Counted from the first letter of the stretch, positions 1 through 6,054 are shown. The stretch: DNA of 8,150 nt from Gemmatimonadota bacterium (GCA_003220955.1 QHTW01000155.1:9206-17355), one strand, 5' to 3'. Numbers and translations are program-made. Notes: generated by a model not told the origin, from the sequence alone.

Positions 1-348
1 GCGGCGCTCGTCTCCCGGCTCATGAAGGAGTTCGACGATTTCGTCCGGTATCATGGCGGCGCCATGACCGAGGAGCCGCCGTTCCGGCGCTATCGCGTCG
101 GTGGCAGAAGCGGTCGCTTGCTCTGGCTGCGCGGAGCGACGCCCGTGCCGGAGTCCGCGCTGCGCCGCGGCGACTGTGTGCTTGCCGAGTCGGCGTTGCC
201 GGAGATGGTGCGCGAAAAGCTCCGCGCCCGCGGAGTGGATTGGCTCGATTTGGAAGGAAAGACGCGGAGCCGCGAAGGCTCAGCACTCACGGAAGAGCTG
301 GCGCTCTATCTGGGACGCTACGGGGTTCGCCTGCCCCGCGACGCCTGA
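1..348 (+). CDS. C-terminal part of an unrecognised protein (5' end outside the window)
   Basis: The reading frame is open from base 1 through in-frame ATGs at 22 and 64 to a TGA at 346-348. No Shine-Dalgarno sequence precedes either ATG, so the gene most likely begins upstream of the window and at least 115 residues are seen. Codon third positions are strongly G/C, as expected for coding sequence here. The visible part is rich in Arg, Leu and Glu, has no membrane segment or signal peptide, and contains segments such as GRLLWLRGATPVPES and ARGVDWLDLEGKTRSREG. I do not recognise the family and assign no function. It is the only plus-strand gene and converges on the methyltransferase gene, overlapping its 3' end by 31 bases. 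Being real rather than a shadow rests on codon bias and the long open frame. Confidence 0.6.
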   Translation, partial: AALVSRLMKEFDDFVRYHGGAMTEEPPFRRYRVGGRSGRLLWLRGATPVPESALRRGDCVLAESALPEMVREKLRARGVDWLDLEGKTRSREGSALTEELALYLGRYGVRLPRDA

Positions 349-1064
349 TCGCGGCGCTGCAGCACGAACACGAACTGATACTGCCAGCGCAGTGGAATCA
401 GGCGCCACGCCACCTCGAGCAACGGGCCGATGAGGAGTCGCTTCAGACCACGGGCGCCAGCCGAACGCCACCGCACGGCATGCCATCGGTCCGGGGTGGC
501 GCGCACAACGGAGAAACCGTGCTTTTCGAACAGCCGGCGCCACGCCGAGAGTGGCATCAGATGTTCGTTGATGTCCTGCTGCGCCGTGCCCTGATGGCCG
601 AGCACTTTCCACCCGATGAAGTTCTGGTTGGGCACCATGATGCAGAAGCGCGCGTCGGGTTTGGCGACGCGCTTCATTTCCTCCAGGCCCTGCCCCATAT
701 CGAGAAAGTGCTCGAGCGAGCCGAGGCAAGTCACGTAGTCGAATGTCCCACTCGGGAAGGCGAGTGCCTCCCCTGCCCCGACCGCGACCTCCGCCGTGGG
801 CGCGACCCGCTTCGCGAGTCGGACCGCTTCGTCGGACAGATCTACACCCACCGACTGCAGTCCGCGGACCTGCGCCGCCGCCAGTAGCGAGCCGGCGCCA
901 CAACTGACGTCTAACAGCCGCGCGCCCGCGCGCGCGCCCAGCAGATCGAGAAAGAGGGGATACGCCCCGTGGGGACGCATCGTCTGCAGGCCCTTTGCGG
1001 CATAGTGCTGGTTGTACCACGACTTGACGTCTTCGGCACTGAGATTGGACATCGCGCGAAGCAT
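318..1064 (-). CDS. Class I SAM-dependent methyltransferase
   Basis: A 248-residue protein with the Rossmann-type methyltransferase core. Motif I is LLDVSCGAG (about residues 50-58, with Ser where Gly is usual), the acidic residue ending strand 2 is Asp75 in GVDLS, and a later core segment TFDYVTCLGSLEHF (107-120) matches the Methyltransf_11/25 pattern that leads to the post-motif helix. The DINEHLMPLSAW stretch and a C-terminal YQFVFVLQRR are typical of small methyltransferases found in envelope glycan or lipid gene clusters; the acceptor cannot be read from the sequence. No signal peptide or clear membrane helix is seen. The start is uncertain: ATG at 1064 or ATG at 1052 (MSNLS) both fit and neither has a Shine-Dalgarno sequence. 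A strong hairpin ends five bases before the first ATG, which slightly favours the second. The gene ends with TAG at 318-320, inside the convergent plus-strand gene. Confidence 0.9.
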   Translation of the reverse strand: MLRAMSNLSAEDVKSWYNQHYAAKGLQTMRPHGAYPLFLDLLGARAGARLLDVSCGAGSLLAAAQVRGLQSVGVDLSDEAVRLAKRVAPTAEVAVGAGEALAFPSGTFDYVTCLGSLEHFLDMGQGLEEMKRVAKPDARFCIMVPNQNFIGWKVLGHQGTAQQDINEHLMPLSAWRRLFEKHGFSVVRATPDRWHAVRWRSAGARGLKRLLIGPLLEVAWRLIPLRWQYQFVFVLQRRDQASRGRRTP

Positions 1065-1068
1065 AACA

Positions 1069-1092
1069 CGGGGAGCCAGTCCTGGCCCCCCG
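1069..1092 (-). terminator. Strong hairpin between propeller gene 3 and the methyltransferase gene
   Basis: On minus-strand RNA the arms CGGGGGGCCAG and CUGGCUCCCCG pair over 11 positions, ten Watson-Crick plus one G-U, around a GA turn. It lies 23 bases after the TAG of the propeller gene and ends just before the first methyltransferase ATG. There is no U-tract after it, so it is not a standard intrinsic terminator. It may act as a pause, attenuator or mRNA 3'-end stabiliser, or it may mask the start at 1064. The pairing is seen directly; the role is inferred. Confidence 0.5.
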
Positions 1093-1115
1093 TTGCGTTC
1101 AGTGCGTCGGTGGGA

Positions 1116-1994
1116 CTACCGCAGAATGTCTACCCACCCGGATTCGTTGGGCACGAGAATGCTGCCCGTCCCGGCGTCATACGACAGCTCGCGCGGGCGT
1201 CCGCCCACGTTCAACGTCTCGATTAAGGCTCCGGTCTTCGGATCGAGCACCTCGACGAGGCCATTCAACACGCAGCCCACCACGAGGAACGCGTTGTCCG
1301 GAGTGCGCAGCAGTCCGTAGCCGTTGCATCCGGGGGTCGCGTATGTCGTGACGAGCGAATTATTGGCGATATCCCAGACGATGACGCCACCGTTCTGCGC
1401 GGCGACAAACAGTTTCTTACCGTCCGCCGAAATCTGGATGCCTTGTGCGGATCCCCCTGTCTCGAAGGTCCTCAGCAATGTGAAGGCATTCGGATCGATT
1501 TCGAACACGCGGCCGCCGTCGAACGCCCGCTGCGAGGCATAGAGGCGCGTGCGGTTCCTGTTCCACTCGAAGTGGTACCCGGCCGCCACAGGCAGATTCA
1601 GCCTGCCCAGGACGGTTCCACTCCGCATGTCGACCTTGAAAATTGGACCATTCGTGATGCCCACAAAGACCGTGTCGCCGCGCGGCGTAGTCGTCACGCC
1701 ATAGGCGTCCTGGGGGTCCGAAGTGGTGTTTACCGTGTTCACGACGGTCAGGGTCGCCGTATTGACCGACGCCACCAAGCCGTTGCCGAAGAAGCTCGGC
1801 ACGTAGATACGGGTGCCATCCTGATTCGGGGAGATTTGGACCGGGCGGGGACCCGGGCTGACACTTCCCGTGAATGAACCGGCCGCGATATCGAGTCGAC
1901 TGACCAGCCCGGCGCCCGGTTGGCCGATCCAGCCAACTCCCGCGGAGGAGACGGCCGAGCCGAACGGAGAGCCGTCGAGCAGGAGATGCGCCAC
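1116..1994 (-). CDS. Seven-bladed YVTN-type beta-propeller protein without signal peptide (propeller gene 3)
   Basis: A 292-residue protein made almost entirely of propeller repeats. Seven blades can be counted, each with a xxISxDGxxLFV-type strand pair followed by a turn and a VxDxxTGxxxxTL-type strand pair. The last blade stops after PNESGWVDILR, and the missing outer strand is supplied by the N-terminal AHLLLDGSP segment, the usual 'velcro' closure. The only in-frame start is GTG at 1994, with a weak AGG three bases upstream. Sequence resembling the beginning of that strand continues upstream in frame (reading AVPPQV) to a TGA at 2025-2027. An ATG with a strong ribosome site at 2026-2028 is one base out of frame, so the true start may be frameshifted. 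No signal peptide is visible in either version. The only cysteines are residues 223 and 241, in adjacent blade segments. It is the third of three paralogous propeller genes in tandem. Family assignment is firm; substrate or partner is unknown. Confidence 0.85.
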   Translation of the reverse strand: MAHLLLDGSPFGSAVSSAGVGWIGQPGAGLVSRLDIAAGSFTGSVSPGPRPVQISPNQDGTRIYVPSFFGNGLVASVNTATLTVVNTVNTTSDPQDAYGVTTTPRGDTVFVGITNGPIFKVDMRSGTVLGRLNLPVAAGYHFEWNRNRTRLYASQRAFDGGRVFEIDPNAFTLLRTFETGGSAQGIQISADGKKLFVAAQNGGVIVWDIANNSLVTTYATPGCNGYGLLRTPDNAFLVVGCVLNGLVEVLDPKTGALIETLNVGGRPRELSYDAGTGSILVPNESGWVDILR

Positions 1995-2036
1995 GACCTG
2001 CGGCGGTACTGCAACGGCGTCGACTCATGATCGTGG

Positions 2037-2042
2037 CTCCTT
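2037..2042 (-). promoter_or_regulatory. Strong Shine-Dalgarno sequence leading to an out-of-frame ATG
   Basis: The minus strand reads AAGGAG here, eight bases before an ATG at 2026-2028. Sequence and spacing are ideal for translation initiation, and it is the best ribosome site I found in the window. The ATG opens a non-propeller frame (MSRRRCSTAAG). Omitting the single A at 2025 would join it in frame to the propeller gene as MVDAVAVPPQVVAHLL. Confidence 0.6.
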
Positions 2043-2083
2043 CTTCTCATGTCGAATGGAAGGATGTCCAACGTTACCGACGG

Positions 2084-2096
2084 AGTCCCTGGGACT
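2084..2096. repeat. Perfect 13-base dyad (AGTCCC-N-GGGACT)
   Basis: Six-base arms mirror each other around a single central base in the gap between propeller genes 2 and 3. It directly abuts the repeated intergenic element at 2097-2122. As RNA it could fold into a five-pair stem with a three-base loop; as DNA it has the shape of a small dimer-binding operator. No matching dyad was found beside the other copy of the element. The symmetry is seen; any role is inferred. Confidence 0.45.
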
Positions 2097-2122
2097 GACA
2101 AGGGCGGGCGCCCCAAAGTCAT
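2097..2122 (-). repeat. Intergenic element, copy 2 (before propeller gene 3)
   Basis: Starts three bases after the TAG of the lipoprotein gene. It matches the copy at 3626-3652 at 24 of 26 positions with one one-base gap. Shared blocks are ATGACT, TTGGGGCGCC and CCCTTGTC. Its ends form a weak GAC...GTC symmetry, and the middle can form a short GGGCG/CGCCC stem in this copy only. It could be a regulator site, an RNA processing or termination signal, or a relic of duplication. Confidence 0.65.
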
Positions 2123-2125
2123 ACG

Positions 2126-3577
2126 CTACTTCAGGAAATCCACCCAGCCCCCTTCGTTCGCGACGAGGCCGATGCTGCCATCGGCCGTAAACACGACGTG
2201 CCGGGTCGAGCCGCCCACGACGGAGGAGTGCACCAGGGTCCGCGAGACTGGATCGATGACGTAGATGTATCCGCCGCCGAAATAAGCGCTCGTCACATAG
2301 AGCAATCCATTGGACGGACGGCGCGACATTCCATATCCCGCGGACGGAAGAGCGAGGTTTGAGCCGATCTGCAGGCCGGTGTCGATATTCCAGAACTGCA
2401 CGTACCCGGACTCGTTCGCGATGTACAGCTCACTTCCGTTCGGGGATACCACGATCTTCTGCGGCACCCCACCGACCGCGAACGTGCGGCCGACCGTCCG
2501 AGTCCGGAGATTGAACTCGACGACTGTCCCTCCGGAGTGCGTGCTCACATAGAGCAGCGTGTCCCGGGCGATCGCGATCCCGTTTCCCGCGTCCGGAATG
2601 GCGAAGCGGGCGACAATCGCCTTGGTGGCGAGTCGGATACCGTACACACTGTCGATCTTGGCGACATAGAGGATCGAGTCGCCCGGAGCGACGATAACCT
2701 CGAACGGGCGATTGCCGACGGCGATGGAGTCGACGACAGCGTTCGTCGCGGCGTTCACGACACTCACGGTGGAGCTGTACTGATTCGTAACGTAGGCCCG
2801 TGAACCAGTCGAGTTGAACGCGATTCCGGTCGGCGTGTTCCCCACCGAGACATTCGCCGTCAACGCCTGGGACGGCAGGTTCGCGCGGGCCACGCGGGCC
2901 AGATCGAGCTGGGTGACGTAGGCGATGTTCGCGAAGATTGCGGCGGCATGCGGCCGACCCGCCAGGTTTGTCCTGGCAACGATCATGGAATCCAGCACCG
3001 TGAGAACACCACTGCCTACGCGATTCCCGTAGACGGCGCTGATGAACGTGGCCCCCGCTTTGGACTTCGCGGTCGCGAGACCATTGCCCGTGATCGTGGC
3101 GATACTCGTGTCATTCGATCGCCATGTCACCGCCACCCCGCGAATCGTATCGCCGGTTTCATCGAGTACGGTCGCCCGATACTGGATGGTCCCCGTCATG
3201 CGGATCGCCGTGTCTGCCGGAGTGACGACGATATTGGACGGCGTTCCGGTTACGGTCACGGGGACATCGGTGATGGCCCCGCCGCTGCGCACGCGGACGA
3301 TCGTTCGTCCCAGCGTGGTGCCGGAATGCACCACCCCCAGATTGGTGACGGTCACGATGGTCGTGTCGTCCGACGCAAACGATACGGCCACTCCGGTCAC
3401 GAGGTGGCCATCTCCATCCAGTGCGTTCACGGAAAGCCGGATGCTGTCGTTACGGACCAGCTGCGCGGAATCGGGAGAAACGTCCAGCGTGAATCCGGGG
3501 CCGGAGGAGTTGTCACAGGCCAGCGCGAGGAAGAGCGCGGCCGCAAGTGCCAAGCGGAACGAGGACAGGGACGTCAT
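2126..3577 (-). CDS. Predicted lipoprotein with two Ig-like (Big_2-type) domains and a seven-bladed beta-propeller (propeller gene 2)
   Basis: A 483-residue protein from the ATG at 3577. The N-terminus has a short hydrophobic signal with lipobox LALAC, lipidation Cys at residue 21 and Asp at +2. In enterobacteria Asp at +2 keeps lipoproteins in the inner membrane; whether that rule applies here is unknown. Residues about 29-111 and 112-197 are two Ig-like repeats of bacterial type (TLDVSPDSAQL and NIVVTPADTAI openings, VSFASDDTTIVTV and VTWRSNDTSIATI cores). Residues about 198-483 are seven YVTN-type blades, for example TGSRAYVTNQYSSTVSVVN. The last blade ends ANEGGWVDFLK at the stop, closed by an N-terminal IVARTNLAGRP strand. 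An upstream ATG at 3604 would also give a signal peptide (nine more residues); neither start has a clear Shine-Dalgarno sequence. The layout suggests an anchored extracytoplasmic binding or scaffold protein; the ligand is unknown. Confidence 0.9.
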   Translation of the reverse strand: MTSLSSFRLALAAALFLALACDNSSGPGFTLDVSPDSAQLVRNDSIRLSVNALDGDGHLVTGVAVSFASDDTTIVTVTNLGVVHSGTTLGRTIVRVRSGGAITDVPVTVTGTPSNIVVTPADTAIRMTGTIQYRATVLDETGDTIRGVAVTWRSNDTSIATITGNGLATAKSKAGATFISAVYGNRVGSGVLTVLDSMIVARTNLAGRPHAAAIFANIAYVTQLDLARVARANLPSQALTANVSVGNTPTGIAFNSTGSRAYVTNQYSSTVSVVNAATNAVVDSIAVGNRPFEVIVAPGDSILYVAKIDSVYGIRLATKAIVARFAIPDAGNGIAIARDTLLYVSTHSGGTVVEFNLRTRTVGRTFAVGGVPQKIVVSPNGSELYIANESGYVQFWNIDTGLQIGSNLALPSAGYGMSRRPSNGLLYVTSAYFGGGYIYVIDPVSRTLVHSSVVGGSTRHVVFTADGSIGLVANEGGWVDFLK

Positions 3578-3625
3578 GTGTCGGCCGTGAGAGTTCCGAA
3601 ACATAAGAGGCGCGACGCTTGCGAG

Positions 3626-3652
3626 GACAAGGGACGGCGCCCCAAGAGTCAT
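3626..3652 (-). repeat. Intergenic element, copy 1 (before propeller gene 2)
   Basis: Lies 19 bases after the TAG of the HTH-propeller gene and 21-48 bases before the two possible lipoprotein starts. It is the partner of the copy at 2097-2122, with one extra base and two substitutions. It keeps ATGACT, TTGGGGCGCC and CCCTTGTC. The short internal stem is weaker here than in copy 2, which argues against a conserved terminator hairpin and somewhat for a DNA- or RNA-binding site. Confidence 0.65.
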
Positions 3653-3671
3653 ATTGCCGATGGAGGGCGAT

Positions 3672-5054
3672 CTAGTGGATGAAGTCCACCCAGCCCGCCT
3701 CGTTCGCGACGAGGACCGGCCCGTTGGTGTGCGCGGCGATGAGGCGGGGCATGCCGCCGGTGTCCAGTGTGGCACGCAGTTCCAGCGAGCGGCGATCGAT
3801 CACAAGAACCTTCCCAGCGTGGAGAAGCCCCACGATCACGTCCCGGTCGTCGCCGCTCAGCGCCAGACCCAGGGCCGCGGTGCCGAGTTTGACGGTCGCG
3901 CTGCGCTTGCCGGTCGGGAGGTGCACGACATCCAGCCACCCTGCCTCGTTGGCGGCATACAGGCTCTGTCCGTCGGCAGTCACGGCGACTTCCTGGACCA
4001 CGCCGCCGAGATCGAAGGTTCGCAGCAGCCGCAGCGCTGGGACTTCAATCTCCGCGACAACGCCGCTGCGCCATCCCGACGCGTAGACACGGCGCCCCGA
4101 CGGGTGCCGGCACAGCTGCGGGCTGCCGTGGGGGATCGCGATCTCCGCGACGACGCTTTGCCGCGACAGCGACAGGGCGACGAGCCGATCGCGATTGGTC
4201 GACACGTACAACGTCTTGCCGTCATTCGACAACGCCGCTCCCAGCGGGTGCCCGCCGACGTGGATCACGGCGATCAGCTGCCCCCAGTGGATGTCGAGGA
4301 TGTCGATCGCTTCGGAGAACTGACTGGTCACGTAGGCCCAGTCGCCCCGCGGGCTCGCCACGACTCGCGTGGGCACGGGCCCGACGGGAATCGTCCGCGT
4401 GACACGCGGGCGGTCGAGCGCCAGCACATCCACCGCCGCCGCGTGACCACGCGTGACGAGTGCTACGTTGAATGACGCGAGCGCGACGTCGAACGGCGCT
4501 CCCGCGACGGCCACGCGGTCAGCCAGGATTCCGCGCAAGCGGACCGGATGAGCAGGCGTCGGAGGCGTGACGCGCGCCTTCGAAGCCGGTCTTGCGGAGT
4601 CCGGTCGCACGGGAGACGGCGCCCGCCGGCTCGGCGCCGCGCCGGCGCAGCTCCGGCAGTGGTCGCGAAAGCTGAGCAGCGCCCCTTCCAAACCTGCGCG
4701 CCGGAGTTGGGACCACCGCTGCCCCGTGATCCGGCGGACGAGACGGTATGCGACGGCGGGATCGAGATGGTCGCGTCGCGCCAGCTCCCGGAGCGTGGCG
4801 CCGGAAGTTTGTGATTCGATGATCCAGTACAACGTCCGCGTCCAGCCGCCCAGCGTCTCCAGGGGCGGCAGTCCTTCGCGTTTGAGCGCGCGAGCGAGCT
4901 GATACCGATCATGAAACCCGAGCCATTGGGCGAGCTCGGATATCGACGTGGGTCTGCCGTTGACACATCCGAGCGCACTTAACAGGGCGCGCCCGTTCAC
5001 GGAGAGGTGCGGGAGCGTCTTGTGCAGCAGACTCGTCAGCTGCAGTGGTGGCAT
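3672..5054 (-). CDS. Helix-turn-helix protein fused to a seven-bladed beta-propeller (propeller gene 1)
   Basis: A 460-residue protein. Residues about 38-70 (ISELAQWLGFHDRYQLARAL) and 87-120 (LRELARRDHLDPAVAYRLVR, then ITGQRW) look like two helix-turn-helix units reminiscent of the paired AraC-type arrangement, though not a confident match. A basic, Pro/Ala/Arg-rich linker with a C133-x-x-C136 pair follows (about 131-170). From about 171 to the end there are seven YVTN-type blades, such as DGKTLYVSTNRDRLVAL, ending ANEAGWVDFIH at the stop; the N-terminal strand of the propeller (LADRVAVAGAP) closes the ring. No signal peptide or membrane helix is seen, so it should be cytoplasmic, unlike CadC-type regulators, which have a membrane helix between the two parts. 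The ATG at 5054 follows a 49-base gap after the glycosyltransferase and lacks a Shine-Dalgarno sequence. A transcription factor with a propeller sensor or interaction domain is the best inference. Confidence 0.85.
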   Translation of the reverse strand: MPPLQLTSLLHKTLPHLSVNGRALLSALGCVNGRPTSISELAQWLGFHDRYQLARALKREGLPPLETLGGWTRTLYWIIESQTSGATLRELARRDHLDPAVAYRLVRRITGQRWSQLRRAGLEGALLSFRDHCRSCAGAAPSRRAPSPVRPDSARPASKARVTPPTPAHPVRLRGILADRVAVAGAPFDVALASFNVALVTRGHAAAVDVLALDRPRVTRTIPVGPVPTRVVASPRGDWAYVTSQFSEAIDILDIHWGQLIAVIHVGGHPLGAALSNDGKTLYVSTNRDRLVALSLSRQSVVAEIAIPHGSPQLCRHPSGRRVYASGWRSGVVAEIEVPALRLLRTFDLGGVVQEVAVTADGQSLYAANEAGWLDVVHLPTGKRSATVKLGTAALGLALSGDDRDVIVGLLHAGKVLVIDRRSLELRATLDTGGMPRLIAAHTNGPVLVANEAGWVDFIH

Positions 5055-5103
5055 GTGAGGAATTAATACCTACGATGTTCCAATCTGCTCCACAACCGGT
5101 AGG
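5055..5103 (-). promoter_or_regulatory. AT-richer gap, possible promoter for the propeller genes
   Basis: This 49-base gap separates the coupled lptB-rpoN-glycosyltransferase genes from the propeller genes. It contains GGTATTAATTCC close to the ATG and a TTGTGG 21 bases before TATTAA, which is a poor sigma-70 match at a poor spacing. Local AT enrichment in a GC-rich region is the only support, so a promoter here is a guess. Confidence 0.2.
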
Positions 5104-6054
5104 CTACTTATCGACCTTGCGCTGCAACTCCCGCTCGAGCGAGCGCAGCTCTTCACGCATCCCCGCCAGCATCTCGCCTATGAACCCAAAGCCGAACAGG
5201 ACGACACCGGAGATCACCAGCACCATGATGAGGTCAAGGAGAGGCCGAAATCCGACGTGCGGAGGGCCGAATCGCAGATACAGCGCGACGCCACCGACCA
5301 GCAAGCCCAGCGAGAACAACATCGCCCCGATGATCCCGAAGAACAGCATCGGCTTGCGTCCAAAGCGCAGCTGGAACCACACGGACATGAGATCCAGGAC
5401 GCCCACCGGAATGCGGCTGATCCCGAATTTGGAGGTCCCGGCGCGCCGCGGGTGCACCGGCACCGGCCGCTCGGCCAGGCGAAATCCCTGGGATGCGGCG
5501 ACAACCACCATGAAGCGGTGCCAGTCCGGGCGCATCGGCACGATGTCCATCAGTTCGCGCCGGTACGCCTTCACCGAATTCAGATCCTTCACCCGCACGC
5601 CGAACAGCCAGCGCGAGAGCGCGTTGTAGACGCCCGACACCAGGCGCTTGTTGTATTGCCCCTGTTTCGTGCCGGTCACGATGTCCGCCTGCCCTTCCAG
5701 GATCGGGCCAACGAGGTCGGGGATGTCGGAAGGCAGGTACTGCAGATCCGCGGGATAATAGACGAGGACGCGCCCGCGGGCGACATCCGCCCCGGATTTC
5801 AGGGCATCGGCGATGCCGCGCTGCGTGCGATGCGTGACGACACGCACGAACGGATGCTTGGCGGCCAGCTCCTCGAGCACACGCGGCGTCGCGTCGTGGC
5901 TGCCATCGTTCACGATCACGAGCTCGACCGCGTACGGCAGGGGCAGCAGCGTTTCGCGCGTGAGTCGCACGAACTCCGCGAGATTCTCCGCCTCGTCCTT
6001 GGCGGGAACCAGGACGCTGACGTCGGGGAGTGTGGAGTTGGTGGCGAGGCTCAT
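5104..6054 (-). CDS. Family 2 glycosyltransferase with two C-terminal membrane helices (dolichyl/polyprenyl-phosphate sugar synthase type)
   Basis: A 316-residue protein. The N-terminal GT-A domain has VSVLVPAKDEAENL (12-25) and VIVNDGS (46-52), the nucleotide-sugar binding motifs of this family. The metal-site motif, normally D-A-D-L-Q, reads P101-A-D103-L-Q105, so the first Asp is absent. Later VKDLNSVKAYRRE and RAGTSKFG match conserved acceptor-loop segments. Two hydrophobic helices at about 236-259 and 273-297 anchor it in the inner membrane, with a charged helical tail of about 19 residues (MREELRSLERELQRKV) likely in the cytoplasm. Members move a sugar from a nucleotide donor to a polyprenyl-phosphate carrier for envelope glycans; donor and acceptor cannot be told here. 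The ATG overlaps the rpoN TGA as ATGA and has no Shine-Dalgarno sequence of its own, indicating translational coupling. Confidence 0.9.
   Translation of the reverse strand: MSLATNSTLPDVSVLVPAKDEAENLAEFVRLTRETLLPLPYAVELVIVNDGSHDATPRVLEELAAKHPFVRVVTHRTQRGIADALKSGADVARGRVLVYYPADLQYLPSDIPDLVGPILEGQADIVTGTKQGQYNKRLVSGVYNALSRWLFGVRVKDLNSVKAYRRELMDIVPMRPDWHRFMVVVAASQGFRLAERPVPVHPRRAGTSKFGISRIPVGVLDLMSVWFQLRFGRKPMLFFGIIGAMLFSLGLLVGGVALYLRFGPPHVGFRPLLDLIMVLVISGVVLFGFGFIGEMLAGMREELRSLERELQRKVDK

Noticed and set aside
1748..2122. Small minus-strand frame starting at the repeated element (MTLGRPP...), with a similar MTLGAPS start at the other copy
   Set aside because: The similar starts come from the DNA repeat itself; beyond it the two translations do not resemble each other, and this one is a shadow of the propeller frame.
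2948..3682. Plus-strand open frames opposite the Ig-like part of the lipoprotein gene
   Set aside because: Low-complexity Arg/Gly/His-rich translations antisense to a well-supported protein; they span its start and the intergenic gap without a ribosome site.
3578..3775. N-terminal extension of the lipoprotein frame to an ATG at 3775
   Set aside because: It would overlap the end of the HTH-propeller gene and bury the signal peptide and lipobox 66 or more residues inside the protein; the extra residues look non-coding.
5055..5103. A confident sigma-70 or sigma-54 promoter before the HTH-propeller gene
   Set aside because: No good -10/-35 pair at proper spacing and no GG-N10-GC type -24/-12 element; kept only as a low-confidence AT-rich gap.
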